NCBI GenBank assembly: GCA_033220425.1
Contig: CM065652.1
Location: 1,302,001 to 1,366,000, forward strand
Length of the DNA stretch: 64,000 nucleotides
Source of the DNA: Lepraria neglecta
Lineage: Eukaryota > Ascomycota > Lecanoromycetes > Lecanorales > Stereocaulaceae
Reading direction: 5' to 3'
Positions 34,374 to 44,793 of the stretch are shown here, in pieces (positions within the stretch are counted from its first letter, which is position 1; each line of letters opens with the position of its first letter). Position numbers and translations under genes: made by a program. Below the pieces are notes generated by a model that saw nothing but the letters and a program-made list of their open reading frames with translations, was not told the DNA's origin and ran no database searches.

Positions 34374-34945
34374 TGATTTGAGACGGACATGGGTATAGAT
34401 GATGTATAGATTGGTTGGTATGATTTGGATACACGGCAATGGGTTTTGGCTTTTTGACTTCGTGTTTTCAAACATATATGGGATGGAAGACTCTTTTTTT
34501 TTTTTTTTACGATGTACGAGTTCCTGACGCACGGCGAGCATACATATACCCCTTAACATCCGTGCAGATTGATACAAGTGAGCATCAATACTAGTCTTAC
34601 AACCACAAGCTTGCGCTCATTCCCTATTAAGTACTTTTCCCACCCTCTCAAATATACAGTTATTAGGCAATTTCCTCGCATAATCTGCTTTGACTGTTCA
34701 CATCGAGACCATGAAACGACAATCCAGGAGCTCAGAGTTACAAGGAGTTGTATTGGTCCTCCAGAACTGAGTAAGCCTCATGCCAAGTCAAACCAATACC
34801 CGCGCTCAAGCGACGTCCCGGCTATACCTGCCGTGTTCTAATTGAAGATGCCTGCAGCATTCTCATCTCAAATTTTCTACCATTGGTCCTTTCAAGCTGT
34901 TTTTCCATTGTCAATGTGACTGGCGAAGACCTACGATATCGCCAA
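34374..34945. other. Intergenic with poly-T tract
   Basis: No gene. An uninterrupted T run lies at about 34494-34508, in the 3' flank of the App1-like gene. The rest should include the GMH1 promoter. Confidence 0.45.
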
Positions 34946-36191
34946 ATGAACCCACACATTTCCATACCTCGACAGCATGGAGGTAGTTCTACGGCGAGCT
35001 TCGGGGGCACGACGCCTGCGGCGAGATCTGAAGGTTTACGGATGCCTCGATTCTTTAAAAGGTGCGTCTTAGGCTCGTGAAGATGCGGATGAAACCCTCC
35101 GCCTATTAACAGAATACTGGAAGTATTCTCAAGTGGAGAGCTTGAGTTGGTAGAGAGGAAGCGCATGACTGACACCGAACGAGATTATTCAAATTCCCCC
35201 AGATGGATTTCGAGATGGCAATATGGGAGATGACAAGCCTCTTGATAGCGCCGAAGAAAGTCTTCAGATCAATATATTACCACGTACTCCACCTCCCCTC
35301 CACTTCCCCCTTCTCACATCCCAACGCTAACAACCCTCCAGAAACGTACCCTCCTCCCACCCTCCTCCCCAACCCCCCTTCCTCTAACGCACCCTCCACA
35401 GAAACAAAAAACACCTGGCACCGCCCCGACCCCTCCTTCACCTACCTCCTCTCCTTCTTCATGCTCCTAACCGGCATCGCCTGGGGCATAGCCTATACGA
35501 CCTCCACCGGCGCAGCCGTCCGCCTAACCCTCCTCTTCGTCTTCGTACATTTCCTCGCTGTATCACTACTTGTTGCGACGGCTGCGTTTTTCCTGGTAGG
35601 GAGATTGCTGGGGCCGGGAATCGCGGGATTGCCCGGGAGGAGACGGCAGCAGGGGTTGTTTACTAGGGAAGGGGAGGGGGAGATGTTGGAGTTTGGGTAT
35701 TGTTTTGATGTGAGTGGAATTGGGATGTTGTGGTGGGAGTGGGCAGGGTGGAAGCTAATGTGCTGGTGTGTGTGTAGGTTGCTATTAGGGCTTTCTTTCC
35801 GGTCTGGGTGTGGTTGTATGTCATGCAGTTTGTGCTCTGGCCGCTGATAGCGAGGGACAATTTGTAAGTTCTACCTCCGCATATTCAGGTCTGCCCAGCT
35901 AATGAGGATCATACAGGGTCTCGACATTCTTCGGCAATACATTGTATCTGGTAGCTCTAGGCTACTACACCATCATCTGCTTTCTAGGCTATAATGGTAT
36001 GCCCTGGTCTCTCCATCTGAACTTTTTGACAGAGTACAACTGATGTTTCTGTTCCAGCCCTTCCTTTCCTCCACCACACCGAGCTCCTCCTATCTCCCAC
36101 CTTCGTGTACGCAATTCTTTGGTTCATAAGCCTCTTTGGCTTCAACATACCAAAGCATATTGGGCCTCTGCTAGTCTTAGGCGCGAGATGA
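34946..36191 (+). CDS. GMH1: UNC-50/GMH1 family Golgi membrane protein
   Basis: Five exons (34946-35061, 35184-35709, 35778-35863, 35917-35996, 36058-36191) join in phase to 313 residues. The first splice yields RFFKRLFKFPQMDFEMAIWEM, the hallmark UNC-50 segment, followed by LIAPKKVFRSIYYH. Several hydrophobic spans follow (FTYLLSFFMLLTGIAWGIAY; LTLLFVFVHFLAVSLLVATA; FFPVWVWLYVMQFVLW; GNTLYLVALGYYTIICFLGY). The C-terminus has ALPFLHHTELLLSP and ISLFGFNIPKH, near invariant in the family. Yeast Gmh1 interacts with Arf GEFs Gea1/2 at the Golgi; animal UNC-50 is needed for receptor assembly and traffic. The linker between YYH and TWHRPD is Pro/Ser-rich and longer than in animals. No defect is seen. 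Confidence 0.9.
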
Positions 36192-36378
36192 AGCATCTGA
36201 GGGGATGTAGCGTGTACGCTTGTATAGTAGACCAAAAGGGAGCATTTAGCGCGGCGTCCTGGGTAGCACGAGCATCATTGAAGTGAATTTGGATCGTAGA
36301 GGACTTGGCTCGAGCCGATGCTGTAAGTTGTACGTGATGTAAGACGAGCATGAAGCCGTCAACCCCGCCTGTCTCCCA

Positions 36379-37422
36379 TCACGACTTCTTCTCCTCCTTC
36401 GGAGGCAGCATCAACACGTACTCCCTAGTACTATCCCCAAAAGTAACAACATCCCCACTCCTCAACTCAAAAAACTGCCTCTCAGGCACCTTCTCCCCAT
36501 TAACCCTCGTCCCATTCGCGCTCTCCAAATCAATCACATATGGCTTGACACCCCCCTTCCGTTCTCCCCACTCATTCTTCTTCTCCGTATACCGAAACTG
36601 CATCACAGCATGCTGTTTACTGCAACTCGGATGCTCAGTAGCGAAATCAACCACCGCTCTCTCTCTTCCAAATAACCAGCAAGAGCGCTCGTGCAGGGGT
36701 AGTGTTTCAAGTACATCCGACCCCTTGAAGATGTAAAGGCGCCAGGGGGAGGATGGGGGTGGGAGCCGCGCTTCGGGTGGTTCGTTGTATTTTAGGACGA
36801 TGGTGGTGTTGGCCACGGTGTTTGTTTCTGCAGCTAGTTTGCCGGTTGGGGCGTAGTTTGGTTTTTGCTTCTCGGCTTCTCGGGGTGGTTTTGTGAGGGC
36901 GGATGAGGTGGGGTCGCCGGTGAAGGCGTCTTTTTGGGAGGGGAGAGGGGCATGGGAGCGTTTGTTAAGTGGGGCTGGTGGTGGCGATTGTGAGCGACGA
37001 GGCGGGGGAGAAGACTTGCGGTGGTCGCGGCGGCGGCTGGAATGTCTGCGGTCATCTCGAGAATCAGAGCGTCTTCTCTTTAGTGGTGGAGATCTTGAGA
37101 TGCTGCGGTCTGGTTTTGCATGTCTGCGATCGTCTCGATGGCTTCTGGGGCGCCGATCTGGTGATTCGCTGTTTGAAGAGTACTTTCTTCTAACTCTCGG
37201 CCGATCGTTTCGTGGGCTACGCGAGCGATATCTCTTACTGTAGTCCGATCTGGATCTTGAATCTTCCCTTGGCCTTCCTCCATGCCTATCTGAAGTTCGA
37301 TTTCTATCGGGGCTCCACTTTCTCGAGTCTGAATCTTTCCTTGGGCGGTCATCTTCTGGCTCTGATGAGTACCTTCGTCTGTGCCCTCGCCTGCTATCGC
37401 GATCTTGGGAATAGTCTGGCAT
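36379..37422 (-). CDS. FHA-domain splicing protein, PML1/SNIP1 family
   Basis: An intronless frame of 347 residues. The first 170 are Arg/Ser/Asp-rich (RSRSPRNDRPRVRRKYSS, RRRDHRKSSPPPRR), an RS-like region. A forkhead-associated domain fills the C-terminal third: WRLYIFKGSDVLETLPLH, CWLFGRERAVVDFATEHPSC, SKQHAVMQFRY, PYVIDLESANGTRVNGEKV and FFELRSGDVVTFGDSTREYV, including the GRE, S..H and NGT..N residues that bind phosphothreonine. This architecture is that of SNIP1 (human) and Pml1 (yeast), a subunit of the RES complex that retains unspliced pre-mRNA in the nucleus and aids splicing. The gene ends close to and converges with GMH1. Confidence 0.87.
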   Translation of the reverse strand: MPDYSQDRDSRRGHRRRYSSEPEDDRPRKDSDSRKWSPDRNRTSDRHGGRPREDSRSRSDYSKRYRSRSPRNDRPRVRRKYSSNSESPDRRPRSHRDDRRHAKPDRSISRSPPLKRRRSDSRDDRRHSSRRRDHRKSSPPPRRSQSPPPAPLNKRSHAPLPSQKDAFTGDPTSSALTKPPREAEKQKPNYAPTGKLAAETNTVANTTIVLKYNEPPEARLPPPSSPWRLYIFKGSDVLETLPLHERSCWLFGRERAVVDFATEHPSCSKQHAVMQFRYTEKKNEWGERKGGVKPYVIDLESANGTRVNGEKVPERQFFELRSGDVVTFGDSTREYVLMLPPKEEKKS

Positions 37423-38029
37423 CTTGTTTACTTCTTGAAAATAAAAATTAGAGGCGACAGGAAAATGATATCGAAGTTGCGGCTAATGCGGCTAATTTCT
37501 ACGTCCATATGCCCGGCTCTAAACCTGTATCGGTTTGTCACGAAAGTATGCTGCCTACATGATTTTTCATAAATTATATCAATTTAGCTTACGACTACTC
37601 CTTTTACTTTTTGTTGAGTAGCTATTATGGGGATTTTTATGTTTACTTAACGGGACTCGAAGCTGCTTCACATCCTGGTGTTAATATTTATATATTCACT
37701 TCAAATATTGACACGACCCGCACATGATTAGTGGCTGCGGGAGCACAACCTCATATTCTGGTAGCGGATATCATAGAGTCAGATCCGAATACAAAAATAG
37801 CAAATGTTCCAAACATGCAACGAACTGGTGGGGTTAAAATACCCGCTAATATAATGAGTCTAACTCGGTAGGAACTTCCTCAGAGCTTCAAACCCTTCCA
37901 CCGCGGTTCACAAAATAATCCGGATATATTCCCAACTTGACATCCAACATATACTTGACAGTGAGCAGTAAGGGGCTAGAGATTTTAGATTTGAGACCTT
38001 TGCAAATTTCAAAATACTAGTCTCTGACC
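37423..38029. other. AT-rich intergenic
   Basis: No gene supported. The stretch at 37560-37900 is AT-rich compared with its neighbours. It includes the promoter of the FHA gene. Confidence 0.4.
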
Positions 38030-39424
38030 ACGAATTCACAGCCAATCCTTGTATTTCGAGCAGGCACGACGACAAGTGGAGGGTCTCTTTTCCAGACTTT
38101 CTTGCTACCTGTGAGCCACCACACCTTGCCAGGTCTCACGACGGGCGCTCATTCCGAAGCTTTGAAGGCTACCAGTTTCAGCAGAATGGAAGGGTCAATC
38201 CAGGGAGGACCTCCACAAGACTCGCCTAGTTAATAAGTCCTTAGCCACAGCAACTGCTCCTTTTCTGTTCCACATATTTCCGGTCTGGATCGAACTCGAA
38301 AGCCTAGACGCTCGCACTGGGGTCTCAGAGCACCCGTTGCTGTCACAATACGTCAAAAAGATCGTCTTTTCGCCAATGAGATTCATTGAGTATACGGATG
38401 AATCAACACATCAGACCTCGGTGAGCGATGCGCTAGAGTCTACACCAGTATCCCTGAATTCGCGTCCTATAAGCCTCGGAAAGCACATTGTCGCCTACAC
38501 GAAATATATCTTAGGATAGAAATATTTGGCTTCAGACTCATTAGATGTCGAGATTCTCAGCCGTGCTTTCGCAAAGCTCTCTCGAGTCGAGATCCTTGAT
38601 CTTGATTACTAGACCCAGATCGCTTGCAAGCGACTATTTGAGTTCGGACCTCAAATAGGCAAGGGCTTGGTCACTCTCAATTGCGAGTATACCATGCCAG
38701 TCCTCTTTCAGGCACTTTCGGCTTCCAAAATCAAACTCAGGACCTTTAAGGTTGGACAATCTGACGATTTCCACTTGAGCGCACACGTCCATAGCAAAGA
38801 AAAATGGCAGCAAATCAGACGTCCGTTCTGGCCCATTCAACTGATAACTTGGGAGGCATTTATGCGCACATTTTGCAAGCTGGATAAGTTTGGCTGCAGC
38901 GAAGTGCTTTCTGAGTTGTGAGAGCTTGAGCTTGAACTATATGATTTTGATTTCAGATCTGAGGATATTACCAATGTAGACCGGATTTCTGAAGCGATAT
39001 GCGAGATGATCAGATCTAGCCCCCTCGTTGAGAGCGTCATCATGGGCAAGGTGGCCAATTTTATGTTTACGGATGCCCCAAAGCAATTATTCAAGGATTT
39101 TTTCCCAGCTTTCCCGCCGCACCGTCTACACAAATTGACGATCGGCTGCTGCGAGTCCACGCTTCTGGATGTGGTTGGGTTTTTCACCAATCATAAGTTG
39201 AACATAAAGGACGTCGAGCTGTACTCCATGAACATCACTGACGATAGCTGGTCCGAAATTCTTACGCGTTTGAGGGAGTTTAACTTTCCCCAGTTGAAGA
39301 CTTTCAAAATCTGCCACTGCATTGATAGCATCAGCGAAATCTGCGTTCGGGACTACATTGTGCACAAAACGAATGTAGATCCCATTCAAGAGGCGCTGGA
39401 GAATCAAGAGAGAGAGGGTTATTG
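38030..39424 (+). pseudogene. F-box/LRR-type protein, broken
   Basis: Coding fragments on one strand read as the C-terminal part of a fungal F-box protein: RLVNKSLATATAPFLFHIFP, then SEHPLLSQYVKKIVFSPMRF, ISLGKHIVAYTKYILG, SLDVEILSRAFAKLSRVEIL, and later DVISRISEAI-like and MIRSSPLVESVIMGKVANF, FFPAFPPHRLHKLTIGCCES, HKLNIKDVELYSMNITDDSW and LKTFKICHC, ending at 39424. Interruptions: TAG after YILG (about 38517), TAG after LDLDY (about 38610), and TGA after VLSEL (about 38919). The leucine-rich spacing resembles F-box proteins that present substrates to SCF ubiquitin ligase. The family call rests on the layout and the RLVNKSLA and SQYVKKIVF phrases. Confidence 0.6.
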
Positions 39425-39696
39425 AAGTGTGCAGCCGTCGATGTCAAGGAACTCTACTCTGTGTCTTCGAGCAGAGCACAAAACAAACATAGCATAAGAG
39501 ATCTCTGCTTCAGGTCTGTAGGAGCAGATTCCGCTTAGCGGGAGCATCTGATGAGCGTCCCGTTAATAGATATTTCCTATTTTGGAAGCGAGATCATTGA
39601 AGTGAATGTCTCTACCGGGTTATAAAGTAATTTCGTCCGCAGCGCCAGGTCACAGTGATGGGGTGCTGACCCGCGGAAGCTATTGTGTGCAGCGTG

Positions 39697-40060
39697 CGAG
39701 TTGCCTCGGGGCAGTCCCCCTGGCAGTCCCCCTCAGTAGGCAAGACACCAAATGAATTGAACAATTTCGAAGAATCTGTGCTGACATTCCACACTTCGAA
39801 GGGTATTGGGCCGATGTTTCGTCAATTTCAGGCCATCAGCGTTGATGATTATGTCGTGTTTCAGAGAATATTGGGCCTAATTGTTGTCCAATTTATGTTC
39901 CCTAAGAGTCTAGAGTTTCTAACCACTAGCTGCAGTTACAATATATATAGATCTGTGATTAGGATTATTGAGCATGGAACTTAGAAAGATGCGATCCAGA
40001 AGCTCAGAATAACAACTTCGATGGTGGGGACTGTCAGGGAGACTACTCCGAATCAACTCG
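39697..40060. mobile_element. MULE-like miniature inverted-repeat element
   Basis: A 364-bp unit has 35-bp terminal inverted repeats: left 39697-39731 (CGAGTTGCCTCGGGGC then AGTCCCCCTGGCAGTCCCC), right 40026-40060, which is its inverse with several substitutions. The ends abut a 9-bp direct repeat with one mismatch, TGCAGCGTG (39688-39696) and TACAGCGTG (40061-40069), the duplication size typical of Mutator-like elements. It encodes no transposase. Partial relatives lie at 24926-25270 and 31729-32144. Confidence 0.7.
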
Positions 40061-40159
40061 TACAGCGTGCTCCGCCATAGGTTTAAAAACTTAATTTATG
40101 ACTGGGTTTTATGTTAGTGCTATTAATGCCTTAATATCTATCTTCAAGCCACCCCTCAG

Positions 40160-41278
40160 CTACCATTTCTTGGGTGCGTTAACCACAGAGCGAGAGAAGA
40201 CCACGCTTGCTTCCCCGTCTTTTCTCAGTCTCTGTTTAGCATTGATGCCTGTTCGATCTGTTACTGGTGTTGCATCGATGATGTTGTCAAAGGCCTCATT
40301 ATCAGCTATGTCGGAGCCCGACTCAGAGTCTGAGTCGACCGGCACCACCGGGACCGCCCTCTCAACCTTCTCTGGTGGTTTCTTCTCTTCTTTGGTGGGA
40401 TTTGAGAAGGGCTTAGAAGCCAGGACTCGTCGTCTCAGCTCAGCCATTTCCTCTTCATCGTCTTCCTCTTCGGAAATGGCTAATGGGTCAAGTTCGACAC
40501 CACCTTCGCCATCATCGTCATCGCTCTTCGGAGCGTCGGAATCGTCCTCGTTTTCATCATCGGAATCGACGACCGGCCGCCTATTCATGTTCCCACCTTT
40601 CCAGGCATCTTCAGCGCTTGCACCATTACCGTCGACTCGGCTTTCGGAGTATTCGCGTTCAATCTTCGCCAGCCAGATCTCTTCGGCCTTCTTTATCTCC
40701 TCTTCGTTTGCACAGGCGGCGTAGCGTTTTAGTAGCTGGTTGTTGATTTCGAGAAAGGGTTCGCCGTACGAGAAGTGTGCCAGTACCTCGTGTGCCCAGT
40801 CCTCGTGTCCGCATATGAAGAAGCAAGCAGCTAATGCTTCTGCGCAGTTCAGTCGCCATGGCCGTCCATAATTAACTGAGTTGGCCGCGACGAGATATGG
40901 TAATAATCGTTCACACTTCCCACCAATCTTGCTCCAAGGCACCTCTTTGATCCTGACCCAAGAACACTCCACTACAGCTGCACCGTATTGCTCCAAGAGC
41001 TCCTTGTCTGCGGCTGAGACCACCTTTTTGCCATTCGGCGATATCACCACGCCAGAAAACTTCTGCCCCACTGAGAGCTCCCGCATCAGCCCAAAATGCA
41101 TGAGTCGCTTGCCAGAACATCTTTTTGGATCGCAATGCTCTAGATCCCAGCATGCGGCTTTAAACGGTGGTCTTCTGGTCTGATCTTGGCCACCTTCATT
41201 GTGAGGGGTGGGGCGGTGGCGGGGTGTATTGGAGTGTTTCTTTCCTTTGGCAGAGAAGCCGTCCTTTTTGTGACGCAT
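40160..41278 (-). CDS. TSR3: 18S rRNA aminocarboxypropyltransferase TSR3
   Basis: A single-exon frame of 372 residues starting MRHKKDGFSAKGKK (41278). The catalytic domain is intact: WDLEHCDPKRCSGKRLMHFG, VISPNGKKVVSAADKELLEQ, GAAVVECSWVRIKEVPW, ERLLPYLVAANSVNYGRPWR, LNCAEALAACFFICGHEDWA and NQLLKRYAACANEEEI. TSR3 transfers the 3-amino-3-carboxypropyl group from SAM to a pseudouridine of 18S rRNA in late cytoplasmic 40S maturation. The C-terminal 150 residues are acidic and low complexity, common in fungal copies. The frame continues upstream only from a TTG, so I use the ATG. It is divergent from the GGA gene across 289 bp, a likely shared promoter. Confidence 0.9.
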   Translation of the reverse strand: MRHKKDGFSAKGKKHSNTPRHRPTPHNEGGQDQTRRPPFKAACWDLEHCDPKRCSGKRLMHFGLMRELSVGQKFSGVVISPNGKKVVSAADKELLEQYGAAVVECSWVRIKEVPWSKIGGKCERLLPYLVAANSVNYGRPWRLNCAEALAACFFICGHEDWAHEVLAHFSYGEPFLEINNQLLKRYAACANEEEIKKAEEIWLAKIEREYSESRVDGNGASAEDAWKGGNMNRRPVVDSDDENEDDSDAPKSDDDDGEGGVELDPLAISEEEDDEEEMAELRRRVLASKPFSNPTKEEKKPPEKVERAVPVVPVDSDSESGSDIADNEAFDNIIDATPVTDRTGINAKQRLRKDGEASVVFSRSVVNAPKKW

Positions 41279-41567
41279 TATGGGCAGAGGGGTATTTTGA
41301 TCGCTGCGGGACAGCTCTGGCAGCTTCAAAATGTGTAAGAAGACAATGTAGTGAACAAGTAGAGAGAAATGTCAAAGAGCTATGACATGCTTGCTCGGCT
41401 AATCTGCGGCAGAACAGGCGCCCGCCGAGGAAGACCAGGCAGTGCTTGAGAACATTACTCAGTGCCACTTTACTCTACTCCAGCGCATTGCACAAGTCGA
41501 TCAAGAAGCTGTACAGCAGGAAGGTGGAGTTGGACACTACCATCAAGCCTATTGGCGTTCCTTAACC

Positions 41568-43964
41568 ATGGAGGCTGCTTCAGCCCGGTACGCAGCCAGA
41601 GACCGCTTTGGGGCTTTTGGAGAGCCCGCGCAAACACCATTACAGCGCTACATTCGTAAGAGCATGGGATAAGGTCGGTCGGATGAGCGTATTAGCTGAT
41701 GTTCTTGTATAGAAAATGCCGTGGACCCACAGAACTACGAGCCAAATCTAGCCCTTGACCTCGAGATATCGGACCTGATCAACTCTAAGAAGGGCAATGC
41801 GTAAGGACACGAGCTTTGTTGCCGGATTGATACTTGACTCATTATGATGATAGCCCGAGAGAAGCTGCTGTAGCAATCGTCAACTACATCAATCACCGGA
41901 ACGCCAATGTCTCATTACTTGCGCTTACGGTACGAGTGGGGGCTTTCTGAAGATAGGGAATATACGAGCTAATGCACGGCAGCTACTCGATATTTGCGTC
42001 AAGAACTGCGGGTACCCTTTCCATCTCCAAATCAGCACCAAAGAATTCCTCAACGAACTTGTCCGACGCTTTCCAGAACGACCGCCCATACGACCCTCCC
42101 GAGTCCAACTGAAGATACTAGAAGCTATCGAGGAATGGAGGCAGACGATATGTCAGACCTCACGTTACAAGGAGGATCTGGGGTTTATCCGCGACATGCA
42201 TCGTCTGCTAAGCTACAAGGGGTACATGTTTCCAGAGGTCCGGAGGGAAGATGCTGCTGTTCTGAATCCAAGCGATGTAAGAGGCGCATCGGTGGGCGTT
42301 GAGAATGGACACTGATGACTTCCAGAACCTACAATCGGCCGATGAAATGGAAGAAGAGGAAAAAGCCGCGCAATCTGCAAAGCTTCAGGAGCTGATACGG
42401 AGAGGTGGACCAGAGGATCTCCAAGAGGCAAATCGATTGATGAAGGTGATGGCGGGCTATGATACAAAACACAAAACAGACTACAGAGCAAAAGCGGCTG
42501 AAGAGGTCGGCAAAATCCAACAAAAGGCGAAGCTGCTGGAGGAGAGACTACAAAATTTCAAAGCTGGAGATGTAGTGGCAGAGGGAGATATCTTTGAGGC
42601 GGGTGACTTCGGGCCAGGGAGTCGGATATCCAGCGCTAATTTCTACCAGGAACTTGCAAATGCTCTTCAAAGTGCGCAGCCTAAAATCCAGAAGATGTGC
42701 GAGGAGGAATCCGACGACTCAGAAGCCGTCGCGAAATTGCTAGAGATCAACGACAGCATACACCGGACCATTGAACGATATAGGCTCATCAAGAAGGGTG
42801 ACTTAGATGCAGCTTCGAAGATACCCAAAGGGACCCTTGGAGCATCAATGGGGGTCAGCAAGACAGCAGATAACGAGCTTTCTCTGATCGATTTTGGCGT
42901 GAATGAAGGACCTGCACCTGGGTCAAGTGCTGACGCGGGTAGCTCAAGTGGACAAAAAGCAACGTCTCTGCAAGATGATCTTTTAGGTCTTTCGGTTGAA
43001 GATCAAGATTACGGTCAAGGAGGCGGCATTGCTCTTGGCTTTGGTGCTAACACAAGTAAGTGGTATCTCGCGATTGCAGATAACCCCTGCGGCTGACCTT
43101 GGATGCTCAGATGTGCCAGGACCTTCGCTATTATCATCAACAATGCAACAAAGCTCTGCTAAACCCCCAACACCAAGTGCGACACCTCAGCCGCAGCAAG
43201 CTCCTCTACCCCTAAAACCAAACTACGATCCATTCGCATCTCTCACCAGCTCTCATCCATCCTCAAGATCAACCACTCCTGCTCCACCATCGCTTTTGCA
43301 ACAACAGGCTACTAAACCACCGCAGCCTGCATCAGATCCTTTCGCCGCATTATCATCGCCGGCCCCCAACACTCAACAATCTCAATTCCCAGCGCCAGCA
43401 TCCTCCGCCTCGCTATTCGACTTCGCTTCTTCCAAGCCTACTGCCCCACAACCTCAACTCATGTCGAACTCTCACCAAGCCAGCAATGGAACGTCAGCTG
43501 ACGACGATTGGAATTTCGCCTCTGCTTTGCCTGATGACATGACCTCGCTACCTCCTGCTAATGATCTGATTGTCTCGAACACATCTGTCAAAATTGCTTT
43601 CCAGGTATCAAGGCCTGGCAATAGCGACTCTGACGTGTCAATACGAGCTTCCTTTTCCAACAATACTCCCAATCTAATAACTGAATATACTTTCCAAGTT
43701 GCTGTCACAAAGGTAAGCTAATATAGACACAAATGCTGAGTTATACTAATTGCTATGCTCTAGGGCTTCACACTGAAATTAACGCCTCAGTCCGGACGGA
43801 CGCTACAACCGAATCAGAAAGATGGCATCACTCAACCTATTGCTGTCAATGGCGTGTCGAAAGGGCAAGCAAATTCCGTGAAAATGCGATGGAAAGCATC
43901 TTACAAAGTGGCTGGCGATTTGCGGCAAGAGCAAGGAGAAGTCCCCTCTCTGGGCATAGCTTAA
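41568..43964 (+). CDS. GGA-type clathrin adaptor (VHS, GAT, GAE domains)
   Basis: Seven exons (41568-41655, 41713-41800, 41854-41929, 41983-42276, 42326-43055, 43111-43712, 43764-43964) keep phase throughout and encode 692 residues. The VHS domain spans about residues 30-170: NYEPNLALDLEISDLINSKK, NVSLLALTLLDICVKNCGYP, FHLQISTKEFLNELVRRFPE and IEEWRQTICQTSRYKEDLGF. A GAT domain follows (LQELIRRGGPEDLQEANRLM, AKLLEERLQNFKAGD, ELANALQSAQPKIQKM), then a Pro/Gln/Ser-rich hinge with DPFA-type motifs, and a C-terminal gamma-adaptin ear (VKIAFQVSRPGNSDSDVS, YTFQVAVTKGFTLKL). GGAs sort cargo from the trans-Golgi network to endosomes together with Arf and ubiquitin. No damage seen. Confidence 0.92.
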
Positions 43965-44302
43965 GGCTTGTGTGCAGCTTCTTGTAAATAGATCTGGCAG
44001 GTATGGGGGCGTCGGATATGACTTATCATGTGTCACATGTTTGAGCAAGTCAGGCGAGTTACAAGGCACAGGTCTATTCAAGATCCAGATCTAGACGTCA
44101 CGGCTGGAAAACTTATGAACGTGCTGAAGTCAACTAGATGTGATATATCTTTGTCATTCAATATCAAGGTCTCTGTGCCCGCCAATGTCTGAGCTAATCT
44201 TTAAGGCGTTCTGGATTATTTCCTGCCAATAGCCCCTGCTTCAAATATTGAGGCAGGCACGAAGCAGCATTCCCCTTTCTGGACAGCAAAAAAAATGCAA
44301 AA
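43965..44302. other. Spacer between GGA gene and 5S rRNA
   Basis: No gene. T-runs on the minus strand at about 44290-44302 serve as the RNA polymerase III stop for the 5S gene. Confidence 0.45.
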
Positions 44303-44421
44303 ACATACAGCAGCCAGTATTCGCTGGTGGTCACCCACCCAACTACTAATTGGCCGATCTGAAACTTGTCTTTGGCAGAGCGGACGGGATGCCGATTATT
44401 CTTCAGTCTATGGCCGTATGT
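44303..44421 (-). rRNA. 5S ribosomal RNA (dispersed copy)
   Basis: The 119-nt minus-strand segment starts ACATACGGCCATAG and ends GGCTGCTGTATGT; the ends pair as helix I. The internal control region, TTAGTAGTTGGG then TGGGTGACCACCAGCGAAT, matches the nearly invariant ascomycete 5S sequence, and CATCCCGTCCGCTC is the loop-C/helix III region. The variable half (GACTGAAGAATAATCGGC.. TTTCAGATCGGCC) differs from Neurospora as I recall it, but CTGAA and TTCAG can still pair as helix II. A five-T terminator follows directly, then an eight-T run. Filamentous ascomycetes scatter single 5S genes instead of arraying them, as here. The departures leave open a variant or early pseudogene. Confidence 0.85.
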
Positions 44422-44793
44422 ACTGGAATGGGTCTTATTTGTTTTAATATTGGTAATTTTTCTGAAACGATGATAGATAGTGTGAAGCCTTTAAATGGCA
44501 CCCCTCTAAGACTTCAGCAAACCCTCACAACAATATAACTTCTGGTTAAGATAGCTGCAATCTTACATTACTTACTGAAAGAAGGTTGTTCAGAACATCT
44601 AGAAATACAATGCTGTCTGCAGCGATTTCTGCTTATCAAACCTCGCCGATTTCATTTTGAACCCCGAAGAGTTTCTATTAGCGTTAGGGCCGTCGAATTC
44701 TCGATCTGGTTAGCTCAGCTTTGCGGGCAAACGCGCTTCTCAAGCTGGATCTTTTCACTTTTCATGACCACGACTGTACATAAGGAGCTATGA
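44422..44793. other. Spacer between 5S rRNA and the next gene
   Basis: No gene supported; it should contain the promoter of the plus-strand gene starting at 44794. Confidence 0.4.

Noticed and set aside
34670-34770. A short segment (TIQELRVTRS when translated) resembling IQKLRITTS near the right end of the 39697 element, suggesting another element copy
   Set aside because: The similarity covers only about 23 bases, no terminal repeats are found around it, and it could be chance.
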